A stretch of 64,000 nucleotides of DNA from CAYVLA01 sp964549615 [NCBI: uncultured Thermococci archaeon] (GTDB taxonomy: Archaea; CAYQAE01; CAYVLA01). Location: NCBI GenBank assembly GCA_964549615.1, contig CAZJVP010000072.1:38803-102802 (forward strand), read 5' to 3'. The number at the start of each line of letters is the position of its first letter. Positions within the stretch are counted from its first letter, which is position 1. This document shows positions 9,087-17,099 of this stretch, piece by piece. Under the pieces are notes generated by a model that saw only the letters and a list, made by a program, of their open reading frames with translations, did no database searches and had not been told where the DNA came from. A program made the position numbers and the translations under genes.

Positions 9087-9929
9087 GTGGCAAAGCTGAT
9101 CGACATGTTCGGCAAGATCGGCGCATCGACCTGGACGTTCGTCGCCCGGCCCATAGCCGATTGCCTCGAGCCAATCGAGCGAATCGGTTTCAGATCCATA
9201 GAGGTGTGGGCTGATCATGCCGCGCATTTTGACCTGGACGATTCGGACGACGTGAACCGATTGCGAGATCACCTATCCGCGTTCCGCATACGAGCCGAAT
9301 CTCTGCACATGCCCTTCGGTAGGACGCTCGACATCTCCAACCCCGATCCCAAGGTCAGGACGGAAGCCGTGAGGATGACGATTCGTCGCATCAGGGCAGC
9401 ATCGAAGATCCCCGTTGAAGAGGTGGTGATTCATCCCGGACACGCCCGGGAGGTCGGCGAGGAACCCAAGAGATACGAGATGGCGGCCGCAAGCCTTGAA
9501 CAGATCTGTTCGGCGGCCGATGACCTAGGGATTCGGGTGTGCGTGGAGAACCTCCACAGCGTCGGCCAACTTGCCTTCTGCGACACGTTGCCCAAGACGT
9601 TGCATCTTGTCAGATCGATCGAGGGTCATGCACCTGGCATCTGCGTCGATACCAGCCACGCCAACCTCATGGGCGGGCTTGCCGAAGAGATGGAGATCTG
9701 CGGGACCTCGGTACTCAGGACGCACATCTCCGACAACCTCGGCGCGAGCGACGATCATCTACCTCCAGGGGATGGCGAGATCAACTGGCAACAGGTTCTC
9801 ACCAGCCTAAGGCGGATCTCGTATCGGGGGTCCCTGATGCTGGAGATCGACGGCACCAAGGGACCGGAACGGATCCTCTCGAGGGCCCGCTCCAGGCTCA
9901 AGACGATCATCTCGAAATGGAGAGGATAG
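9087..9929 (+). CDS. Sugar phosphate isomerase/epimerase-like TIM barrel
   Basis: A 280-residue xylose-isomerase-like TIM barrel (AP-endonuclease 2 superfold). Candidate metal ligands follow the family order: an acidic residue in SIEVWADHAAHFD, His in ESLHMPFG and VVIHPGH, Glu in VCVENLHS, Asp/His in CVDTSHAN and THISDN, and Glu in MLEIDG. Such enzymes isomerise or epimerise keto sugars and sugar acids; the substrate cannot be read. Start GTG 9087 is provisional, with ATG 9105 as an alternative. The following amidohydrolase and URO-D-type gene lie close by on the same strand, so this is probably a small catabolic operon. Confidence 0.8.
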   Translation: MAKLIDMFGKIGASTWTFVARPIADCLEPIERIGFRSIEVWADHAAHFDLDDSDDVNRLRDHLSAFRIRAESLHMPFGRTLDISNPDPKVRTEAVRMTIRRIRAASKIPVEEVVIHPGHAREVGEEPKRYEMAAASLEQICSAADDLGIRVCVENLHSVGQLAFCDTLPKTLHLVRSIEGHAPGICVDTSHANLMGGLAEEMEICGTSVLRTHISDNLGASDDHLPPGDGEINWQQVLTSLRRISYRGSLMLEIDGTKGPERILSRARSRLKTIISKWRG

Positions 9930-9978
9930 TACGGTTGCCAGCTGGATCCAACCCTACCTTGGGGGACGGGATGCGAGG

Positions 9979-10755
9979 ATAATCGACGCCCATGTGCACG
10001 TCTGGTCCGACCGAGACATCCCCATCGTCGTCGCAGAGGCGAGGAGATTGGGCATCGACCGGATATGCGTCTCGTGCCTAGCGGACTGGGACTGGACGTG
10101 CTCAGGCAACCCCGAGGCTGGCAACGCTATGGTCTTCAGAGCGGCGGACAGCCACCCCGAGATGCTTGGGTATGTCTACGTCGATCCGCGCGAGAAGCAG
10201 GAAGCGCTCAGGCAGATCAACGCGTATCTTGATCACCCCGCCATGATAGGCATTAAGCTGTGGATCTCGTGCCCTGCAAACGACCCCGTTGTGCGTCCGA
10301 TCGCCCAGGTGGCCGCTGAGGCCGGCCTAGTGATGCTTGTGCACTCCTGGCGAAGGGGCACCAAGTTATCCAAGGGCTACCAGACCCTGCCGCGGCAGGT
10401 CACGGACCTAGCCTTGCGCTTTCCAGATGTCCCCTTCATAATGGCCCACATGGGCGGGGACTGGGAGACCGGAATCCTTGAGGTGAAGAGGGCCGACAAC
10501 ATCCTCGTGGACACCAGCGGAAGCATAAACGAGGCAGGCATGATCGAGAAGGCCGTAGCCCTCTTGGGTGCCGACCGGGTGGTCTATGGCTCGGACGCCC
10601 CTGGATCCGCCTATTTGCCCAACCTCGGCAAGATCCTTTCGGCCGAGGTGGCCGAATCCGAGAAACTCAAGATACTCGCCGGAAACATGGAAGCCATTTT
10701 AACTCGCAGAAAGCGCGGGAGCCGGCCCACCATGCCGACAGACCCACTTACCTGA
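9979..10755 (+). CDS. Amidohydrolase-2 family metal-dependent hydrolase (start unresolved)
   Basis: The protein resembles the COG2159 amidohydrolases, which hydrolyse or decarboxylate small acids. The opening strand IIDAHVHVW carries the HxH metal motif, but the first conventional start, GTG 9994, falls inside it and would remove the first His. No ATG, GTG or TTG occurs in frame between the upstream stop at 9835 and 9994. I therefore begin at ATA 9979, preceded by GGGGGACGGG. Further family landmarks are HSWRRG, MAHMGGDW and a late YGSDAPG carrying the catalytic Asp. Length is about 258 residues, short for the family. It follows the TIM-barrel gene by about 50 nt. Confidence 0.75.
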   Translation: MIDAHVHVWSDRDIPIVVAEARRLGIDRICVSCLADWDWTCSGNPEAGNAMVFRAADSHPEMLGYVYVDPREKQEALRQINAYLDHPAMIGIKLWISCPANDPVVRPIAQVAAEAGLVMLVHSWRRGTKLSKGYQTLPRQVTDLALRFPDVPFIMAHMGGDWETGILEVKRADNILVDTSGSINEAGMIEKAVALLGADRVVYGSDAPGSAYLPNLGKILSAEVAESEKLKILAGNMEAILTRRKRGSRPTMPTDPLT

Positions 10756-10771
10756 ACACCGGAGGCATCAG

Positions 10772-11842
10772 ATGGACGTAAGGGAAAGAGTTCACGCTGT
10801 GCTCGAGGGTGAGATGCCCGATAGGCTGCCCCTCCTGATCTACTCAAACCACCTTCCGAGGGGCAGCTTCGAACGCAGGATGAGGAACATGGGGCTGGGA
10901 ATCGATGTCCGTTGCACGGTCTACAGATCCCATACGCCCAACGTGAGGACCGAGACCAGGACGGTGGGGGACTACACCGACACGGAGATCATCACGCCCG
11001 TGGGGAAACTGCACTCGAAAAGGCGGATCAATCTCAAGTTCCAACTCACCGGCGGAAGCTGGATTGTCAGGCACCCCGTCGCCACGATCGATGACCTAGA
11101 GATAATGGAATTCGTCATCCAGGACACCGTCTTTGAGCCACAGTACGACGACTACCTTCATCTCCAGGCCGAGCTGGAGGGCGACGGCGTGGTCACGGCC
11201 GGCGGCCCCTACACGCCTCTCATGCGGATGATGATAGACTTCATGGGATTCAGGAACTTCGCCTTTTCATACAAGCGCGACCCGAAAGCGATCGAGAGGA
11301 CCATGGACATATTGGACAAGAAGTACTTGGAGCTGTACAGAATAATTGCGGAGTCGCCAGCCGAGATAGTCAGGATAGGAGATAACATAGACGAGGTCAT
11401 CGTGCCAGCACGCCTTTTCGAGCGGTACTGCCTGCCCTACTACAACAAGTACGCGAGGATCCTGAAGAGGGCCGGAAAGAAGACGATTTCGCACATGGAC
11501 GGGAGGCTCAGATCGCTCAAGGAGCTGATCGGGGCAACCGAGCTCGACGCCATAGAGGCCTTCACGCCTCCGCCCACCGGAAACCTCCCGATATCAGAGG
11601 CGAGGGAGGCTTGGAAACCCAAGGCTCTCTGGTTGAACTTCCCGGAGACGGTCTTCCTTCTTTCAGCGGATGAGATACGGCGCTACACGCTTGGTCTCCT
11701 TCGCGAGATGGGCGAGGGGGCTGGGTACATAATCAGCATAACTGAGGACATCGAGCCCAGCCACTACAGGAAGGCGCTGGAAACACTCACGACGACCCTT
11801 CACGATCACGGCAAGCTCCCCCTGAGCCTCGGGTCCTCCTGA
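10772..11842 (+). CDS. Uroporphyrinogen decarboxylase-like (MtaA/MtbA-type) protein
   Basis: A 356-residue URO-D-fold protein. ATG 10772 follows GGAGG with good spacing. The N-terminal RERVHAVLEGEMPDRLPL and the C-terminal metal-site region (SHMDGRLRSLKELIG, then DAIEAFTPPPTGN) match the methylcobamide:CoM methyltransferase branch rather than heme enzymes. In that family zinc activates a thiol methyl acceptor. No corrinoid protein is adjacent, so the substrate is unknown. A demethylation role on a plant- or polymer-derived compound is only inference from the neighbouring isomerase and amidohydrolase. Confidence 0.78.
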   Translation: MDVRERVHAVLEGEMPDRLPLLIYSNHLPRGSFERRMRNMGLGIDVRCTVYRSHTPNVRTETRTVGDYTDTEIITPVGKLHSKRRINLKFQLTGGSWIVRHPVATIDDLEIMEFVIQDTVFEPQYDDYLHLQAELEGDGVVTAGGPYTPLMRMMIDFMGFRNFAFSYKRDPKAIERTMDILDKKYLELYRIIAESPAEIVRIGDNIDEVIVPARLFERYCLPYYNKYARILKRAGKKTISHMDGRLRSLKELIGATELDAIEAFTPPPTGNLPISEAREAWKPKALWLNFPETVFLLSADEIRRYTLGLLREMGEGAGYIISITEDIEPSHYRKALETLTTTLHDHGKLPLSLGSS

Positions 11843-12045
11843 CCGCCCGGTCATCGCAACCTTCCGGCTGATGCCCCGGGAGCCTTGAATGATCCCGTCA
11901 GACGAGACCACGTTGACGCCGCCCAAAAAATGAGGCAAGACGAGGAGATCGGGCTTGCGCGGTCGTCGGGGCAGGCGTCGGCCAAGCGTAGAGCATAGCT
12001 CTCATGAGCGGTCGGGCCCAGGATGGTGCGCCGCGTCAGAGGGGA

Positions 12046-13260
12046 TCAACCGCTCTGTATGAGCTTGGTAAGCCTGACCTCCTTGTACAGCCGGCGCCTG
12101 ACCATGACCAACCAAAGGACCGATCCACACAGGATGAATGTTCCGGTAACCGCGCACCATTCAACGACGAACATCCAGAACGTGGCGGCGTTTCTAGCCT
12201 TGATTGCCTGGGCCATTGCGGCCTCACAGAAGTCCAGCACCTCCGCATAGGCCTCCAGAGCCTGCTCCATTTGGCACTCAACGTAGAGATCGGCCGCCCT
12301 CTTCTTCTTCAGCTGGATTTCCCCGGCCAACTTTGTCAGCCCAACGCTGCTTCCCCCCATCCTCTCGACGAAGTCGATCATGTTGTAGAATGTGGTCAGC
12401 GCCAGCTCCGATTCCCTTATCCGTCGCCTGACAATGTAGACGCTGTCGAGGTCGTCGGGCAGACTGCGGCCCGCTAGGAAGAGCATCATGTTTATCGCGT
12501 AGTCTCCGTAGTACTTCCATCGCATGAAGATGCTCCCGCCCTCTGGCGTCCAGTCGGCGGACTGCCCCAACGTTCTCCCCTTGCCGATATCCCACCACAT
12601 CAGAAACGGCCCCTCGCCGAATGCGCCCTGCTCAAGCACCGCCAAGAGCTTAGCAGACATCCTAGGCTTGATGTTACAGCTCTTGTAGAAGAAGCCGTAG
12701 CTCTCGAGGGTATCGAAGGGCAGGCTTCTGATGAACTCGTCCTCCCAGTCGAGTATCTTGATCCTGCCGCTCGGTCGCGATGCCGGGTAGGCGATCATGT
12801 CGCAGGGCAGGACATCGGCGACGCTCGTGGGCTCCCAGGAAGGGTAGGACCCTCCGCCGCCAGCGAAGCTCTCCGCGCCCCCGATCATGACCAGGCCTAA
12901 CCCCTCTTCCACAACCCCTCTGGACATCCAAAGGAAGTGCTCGTCGCGAAATGCTTCCCTGTTTGCGTCGCTGAGCACGATGACATCGTTCTCAAGAAAC
13001 TTGGAATAGGTCCTGGGCATGTAGCTTCTCATGCTCTTCTTTATGATGTCTATGCCCTGGTGAACCGTACATGCGTAGACGGCGGAGCAGTCCAGGAGAG
13101 GGTCCGACTTGAGCATGGGAAATGGATTGGGAACCCCTATGGCATCCCCTGCGTAGAGGACCCTGATCCTTCCGGTCACGGGATCGGCCCTTATGTCGCG
13201 GGCCTCGACAACCGGGAGGACCAAGAGGACAAGCAGAGACGATAGCAGATCACACCTCAT
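12046..13260 (-). CDS. Exported membrane-anchored family protein (member B), glutamine-amidotransferase-like
   Basis: A 404-residue relative of the products at 6476-7741, 39586-40845 and 47189-48403. ATG 13260 lies 27-30 nt after a TATA-like box. Order of features: signal peptide (residues about 5-20), a strand RIRVLYAGDA, YMPRTY box (80-85), then a Rossmann segment VIVLSD followed by EEGLGLVMIGGAESFAGGGG, which closely follows the putative glutamine-amidotransferase-like fold (PF07090-like, as I recall it); no catalytic Cys-His-Glu triad is evident. A helical segment beginning FVERMGG and a C-terminal transmembrane helix ending LVMVRRRLYKEV complete it. Function unknown; probably surface-exposed. 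Confidence 0.82.
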   Translation of the reverse strand: MRCDLLSSLLVLLVLPVVEARDIRADPVTGRIRVLYAGDAIGVPNPFPMLKSDPLLDCSAVYACTVHQGIDIIKKSMRSYMPRTYSKFLENDVIVLSDANREAFRDEHFLWMSRGVVEEGLGLVMIGGAESFAGGGGSYPSWEPTSVADVLPCDMIAYPASRPSGRIKILDWEDEFIRSLPFDTLESYGFFYKSCNIKPRMSAKLLAVLEQGAFGEGPFLMWWDIGKGRTLGQSADWTPEGGSIFMRWKYYGDYAINMMLFLAGRSLPDDLDSVYIVRRRIRESELALTTFYNMIDFVERMGGSSVGLTKLAGEIQLKKKRAADLYVECQMEQALEAYAEVLDFCEAAMAQAIKARNAATFWMFVVEWCAVTGTFILCGSVLWLVMVRRRLYKEVRLTKLIQSG

Positions 13261-13284
13261 ACCGCGAGAGGGGTGACTTCCTCG

Positions 13285-13295
13285 CCCTAAAACTA
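13285..13295 (-). promoter_or_regulatory. TATA-like box for family member B
   Basis: Minus-strand TAGTTTTAGGG, centred about 30 nt before ATG 13260, fits a leaderless transcript. Confidence 0.5.
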
Positions 13296-13444
13296 TTGCT
13301 TCCGTCCATCTCATCGTAGGCCCATCTCGCCGAGGAGCCTCCGGCTTTCGTCTTGCACCCCAACAGCAGAGGTGCGAGGAAAAAAAGGCCTGCCTTTCCA
13401 AAAACCGGTCAAGGCACGAAACCCCACACCCACACCCCACACCG

Positions 13445-13453
13445 TTACATATT
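13445..13453 (+). promoter_or_regulatory. TATA-like box for HPS-PHI gene
   Basis: TTACATATT is centred 43 nt before ATG 13492, predicting a leader of about 16 nt. The 230-nt gap back to member B contains otherwise only A-rich and C-rich tracts. Confidence 0.45.
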
Positions 13454-13491
13454 CATGCCACACGTTGCATTCCCGAGGGGGCTAACAACCC

Positions 13492-14727
13492 ATGGCTTTT
13501 CTGCAGGTGGCGCTCGATCTTCTGGACCTAGACAAAGCCTTGGAGATGGCTAAGTTGACGGTCAAGGCCGGGGCGGACCTGATAGAGGCGGGCACCCCGC
13601 TTATCAAGTCACACGGGATGCCGGCCCTCAAGCGGCTGGCATCGGAGATCTCCGACAGCGCCAGGATCGTCGCCGACATGAAGATCATGGACGCGGGCTA
13701 CCTCGAGACCAAGATGGCCGCGGAGTCCGGCGCGGACATCGTGACCGTCCTCGGCGCCTCGACCGCGGCTACCGTGACCGAGGTGGTGAGGGCTGCTAGG
13801 GAGCAAGGCGTGGAGGTCATGGCCGATCTCATTGGTGTTGACAACAAACCGCGACGGGCCAGGGAACTGGAGTCGCTCGGGGTCAACTACATCTGCGTCC
13901 ACACGGGGATCGACGAAGTTGGGTCTTCGCCCAACCAGATGCTAGACCTCGAAGACGTAGTGAAAACGGTGAAGATACCAGTTGCGGCGGCTGGCGGCCT
14001 CGACAGCGACACCGTCGGCAGGGCCGTTGATCGCGGCGCGTCCATAGTCATCGTGGGTCGCGCCATCACAAACAGTAAGGATGTGGAGGGTGATACCCGC
14101 CGGATCAAGCAGGCCATCATGAGGGAGCTCGAAATCATGAACGTGAGGAAGGCCATGAGAATCCTCTCCAAACATATCCAGGATTCCTCGTATCATATTT
14201 CGCAGGACGAGGTGAACAGTTTGCTGGATAGGATCAACTCGGCTTCCAGGATATTCATATGTGGGTCTGGCCGGTCGGGGCTCGTTGGGAGGGCATTTGC
14301 CATGCGCTTAATGCACCTCGGATACCAAGTCTACGTGGTGGGGGAGACGATAACTCCTCCTGTCAGCCCGGAAGACCTCATAATCGCGGTATCAGGATCG
14401 GGACAAACCACGGTTCCCCTAACCATCGCCAGCATAGCCAAATCGAAGAAGGCCTCCGTCGTGGCAGTGACCAGCTTCCCGGATTCTCCCCTCGGTAGCC
14501 TTGCCGACCAGATCGTCACGATTCCGGGACGGACGAGGAAGGGGGAATCCGAACCATCTGACCATCTGGAGAGGGAAGCCAGGGGCGGGTATGCCCCGCT
14601 CACTCCCATGGGCACCCTGTTCGAGATCGGTGCCATGGCCTTTCTTGATGGGGCCGTGGCCGAACTAATCTCGCGAAAAGGGCTTGCCGAGAGAGGGCTC
14701 GAAGAGCGGCACACCGACTTGGAGTGA
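13492..14727 (+). CDS. hps-phi: Bifunctional 3-hexulose-6-phosphate synthase / 6-phospho-3-hexuloisomerase
   Basis: A natural two-domain fusion of 411 residues. Residues about 1-210 are the OMP-decarboxylase-like HPS barrel (VALDLLDLDKALE, DMKIMDAG, AAAGGLD). Residues about 220-400 are the SIS-fold isomerase (FICGSGRSGLVGRAFAMRL, IAVSGSGQT, and a terminal LFEIGAMAFLDG). Together they interconvert ribulose-5-phosphate plus formaldehyde with fructose-6-phosphate. In many archaea lacking an oxidative pentose pathway the reverse direction supplies pentoses, and that is the likely role here. The fusion is known in archaea. It is a single-gene transcript flanked by opposite-strand genes. Confidence 0.93.
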   Translation: MAFLQVALDLLDLDKALEMAKLTVKAGADLIEAGTPLIKSHGMPALKRLASEISDSARIVADMKIMDAGYLETKMAAESGADIVTVLGASTAATVTEVVRAAREQGVEVMADLIGVDNKPRRARELESLGVNYICVHTGIDEVGSSPNQMLDLEDVVKTVKIPVAAAGGLDSDTVGRAVDRGASIVIVGRAITNSKDVEGDTRRIKQAIMRELEIMNVRKAMRILSKHIQDSSYHISQDEVNSLLDRINSASRIFICGSGRSGLVGRAFAMRLMHLGYQVYVVGETITPPVSPEDLIIAVSGSGQTTVPLTIASIAKSKKASVVAVTSFPDSPLGSLADQIVTIPGRTRKGESEPSDHLEREARGGYAPLTPMGTLFEIGAMAFLDGAVAELISRKGLAERGLEERHTDLE

Positions 14728-14931
14728 AGGCGGAGAGCTCCATCTCTCAGGTACCGCCCATACCTGCGATGCCCCACGCCAACGGCTCTTCGCAAGCTTG
14801 CCATCTTGCGACCGCTGCGGGCGCCTAGCCACCATGAGAAAGACCTTCACGGTCGGGAAGCCCTCTGGCAAGAACCGGTTCGCAGGTGGTGGAAGAAGGC
14901 ACGCAACCCAACGAACGCCTCTTATCGCCGC

Positions 14932-15813
14932 TCATGTGGGAGCCGAGGGCGAACGGATCCTTGAAAAGAACTCCGGAAGGCCCCTCATGCCGGGCCTCAG
15001 GTGGAAAAGACCACCGGCCCCAGTTCCCTCAACATCCTTCCTGTCCCCACCGGCGGTCGTGACGTACATATCCTTGTAGTCCTTGCCGCCAAAAATCACG
15101 CTTGAGACCTTGCGCGCAGGGAAATCTATGCGCATGTCCTCCCTGCCGTCCGGGGTGAAGCGCACCAAGCAGCCCCCGTCCCATATCGCGGACCACACGT
15201 AGCCCTCGGAATCCACCGTCATCCCATCGGGAGTGCCGCCCCCCTCGGGCAGCTTGACGAATGAGCGACCGTTCCAGATCAGGCCCGTCCTTGGATCGTA
15301 GTCGTAGATGCGGATCTCCCGATTGCTCGAGTCGGTGTGGTACATATGACGGCGGTCCAGCGTGAAGCCCATCCCGTTCGAACATCCAACGCCTTCCAAG
15401 ATCTTGCTCAGTTTGCCGTCAGGGTCAAGCCTGTACAGGCTCCCAGGATGGTCCTTGCTCGACATGGTGCCGCAGAAGACCCGGCCCGCAGGATCCGCTA
15501 TCACATCGTTGAAGCGAGATCCCCTTTCGGCGGGGATTTCCTCGAGAACCGTGGTCAGCTCACCATCTTTCCAGATCATCACGGTCCCCTTGTCCATAAA
15601 CAGCAATAGCGACCCGTCCCACTGGATCGTGAAGCCGCCGACGATCCGTCCCTTGTAGAACTGCTCATGGCGGCCGGTGTCCGGTGCGTAGCGAAACATC
15701 CGGCCGGTCGGTATGTCGACCCAGTATAGCCGCTGCTCCATCGGATGCCATAGCGGCCCCTCTCCAGTCAAACATGCGTAGTCCGCCACCAGTTCCGGTT
15801 TCATGGCCGGCAT
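14932..15813 (-). CDS. SMP-30/gluconolactonase-family lactonase
   Basis: A 293-residue six-bladed beta-propeller. The family's metal ligands are visible: the early Glu in GEGPLWHP, Asn in SRFNDVIAD and GCSNGMGF, and Asp in GTPDGMTVD. Members hydrolyse aldonolactones to sugar acids in oxidative sugar catabolism. ATG 15813 is preceded at the right distance by a TATA-like box; an ATG three codons in is an alternative. There is no signal peptide, so it is cytoplasmic. Nearby HPS-PHI and amidohydrolase-like genes are consistent with carbohydrate metabolism, but they are on other transcripts. Confidence 0.87.
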   Translation of the reverse strand: MPAMKPELVADYACLTGEGPLWHPMEQRLYWVDIPTGRMFRYAPDTGRHEQFYKGRIVGGFTIQWDGSLLLFMDKGTVMIWKDGELTTVLEEIPAERGSRFNDVIADPAGRVFCGTMSSKDHPGSLYRLDPDGKLSKILEGVGCSNGMGFTLDRRHMYHTDSSNREIRIYDYDPRTGLIWNGRSFVKLPEGGGTPDGMTVDSEGYVWSAIWDGGCLVRFTPDGREDMRIDFPARKVSSVIFGGKDYKDMYVTTAGGDRKDVEGTGAGGLFHLRPGMRGLPEFFSRIRSPSAPT

Positions 15814-15846
15814 TCGATCTCACCTGGCAATCCGTCCCGATCAACC

Positions 15847-15855
15847 GTATAAACG
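15847..15855 (-). promoter_or_regulatory. TATA-like box for SMP-30 gene
   Basis: Minus-strand CGTTTATAC, about 38 nt before ATG 15813. Confidence 0.5.
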
Positions 15856-16083
15856 CTTGCGCACACCCTCTTAACCTGTACGGTGTTTGTCCCTGACCGA
15901 TCGACCGCGCATATCGTGACGAACCGCTCGTGTACCAACTCCGAAGATGTCCGGCTTGCCAACCACCGCCGTGGACGATCTGTGAAACGTCGGCCGCGAG
16001 AACGCGTTAAGTGGCGCTTGGAAAGTCTTTTCTTTCCTTTCCGCAGCAACCTTACACTCACCTCGAATGGTGGAGTCCTCGAG

Positions 16084-16866
16084 ATGCCGGATCTGCACGC
16101 ACGGCATAGGATCATCGATTCGAACTGCTATCTTGGCCACTGGCCAACGCGCAATGTGGGCCTCGGCACAGCGGAAAGCCTGGTCAAGCTTGCGCAGGAA
16201 AACGGCGTGGACCTGTGCCTTGTGTCGGCGTTTGATGCGATCTTCCACAAGGACTACTTGGCCGCAAACCAACGGATGATGAAGGAGTTGGAAGAATTCA
16301 GAGGCAAACTCCTAGGAGTGCCAATCGAAAACCCCCAATCCCCCGTCTCGGGAAGCCTCCCGCCAGCAGTGGTTAGGCTTGTGCCTTCCTACCATGGATA
16401 CACCGTTCTCAGCAAGAGGTGCCAGCGTTTCCTCAGGCAATGCGAGTCCTGTGGGACGACGGTCTTCGTATCCTTGAGGATGAGGGATGAGAGGCTCAGC
16501 CATCCCCTGCTCAGGCTGCGGCCCTCACGCGTCATGGATCTCGCCCATGTCCTTTCGAAGGTGCCCGGCCTTGACGTCGTCGTGAACAACGCTAAGTCAA
16601 ATGAGATCGATGAACTCCTCTCAAGGGGAATGGAGCGGGTCCGGGCTTCATGCGACTGGTCGTTTCCCATCGGGTTCATCGAGAAGATCGTCGACAGGTG
16701 TGGTGATGACAATCTGGTCTACGGCAGCAATGCGCCCCTCCACTACTACCGCAGCTCCCTGCTCCAAGTGCTCATGGCCGATATACCCGAGAAATCCAAG
16801 GCAAAGATCCTTGGCCACAATATCGGTCGGATTCTCCGAAGTTCGCACGCGTCTGTGTCTAGCTAG
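16084..16866 (+). CDS. Amidohydrolase-2-like protein with degenerate metal site
   Basis: From ATG 16084 the product has 260 residues and begins with the amidohydrolase opening strand IIDSNCYLGHWP. The expected HxH is replaced by N-C-Y, so the first metal ligands are gone. Later family landmarks remain in outline (a GLDVVVNNAKSN strand, LVYGSNAPLHYY where the catalytic Asp of YGSD is Asn, and KILGHNIGRIL). Both changes together suggest a non-catalytic or differently catalytic paralogue. The frame is open upstream to 15883 but codon use there is poor, so I use 16084. It stands alone on the plus strand. Confidence 0.7.
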   Translation: MPDLHARHRIIDSNCYLGHWPTRNVGLGTAESLVKLAQENGVDLCLVSAFDAIFHKDYLAANQRMMKELEEFRGKLLGVPIENPQSPVSGSLPPAVVRLVPSYHGYTVLSKRCQRFLRQCESCGTTVFVSLRMRDERLSHPLLRLRPSRVMDLAHVLSKVPGLDVVVNNAKSNEIDELLSRGMERVRASCDWSFPIGFIEKIVDRCGDDNLVYGSNAPLHYYRSSLLQVLMADIPEKSKAKILGHNIGRILRSSHASVSS

Positions 16867-17099
16867 ACCGATGGCCATGAACCGACCCGTGGCGTCACGA
16901 CAGGCTCGCAGGAGCTAAACGGCGATCGGCACATCCGAGCAATCCGAAACGGGCCGGTTTGCGCACCGGCGACATGCGCCGCAGAACCACATCGTTCATG
17001 CATCGAAGGGAGCCCTGACCTTCTGCCCCGCGGCATGCACAAGGGACCGGCTTGTGGCATAGGATCTTCGTGACGGCGAGCCACGCCGCAGAACGGCCC

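Noticed and set aside
13384-13397. Hairpin AAAGG-CCTG-CCTTT as a transcription terminator
   Set aside because: Only five weak base pairs, and it lies in a divergent promoter region where no transcript should end.
15883-16083. A 67-codon N-terminal extension of the degenerate amidohydrolase
   Set aside because: Arg-rich, no homology to the family, and it precedes the conserved first strand.
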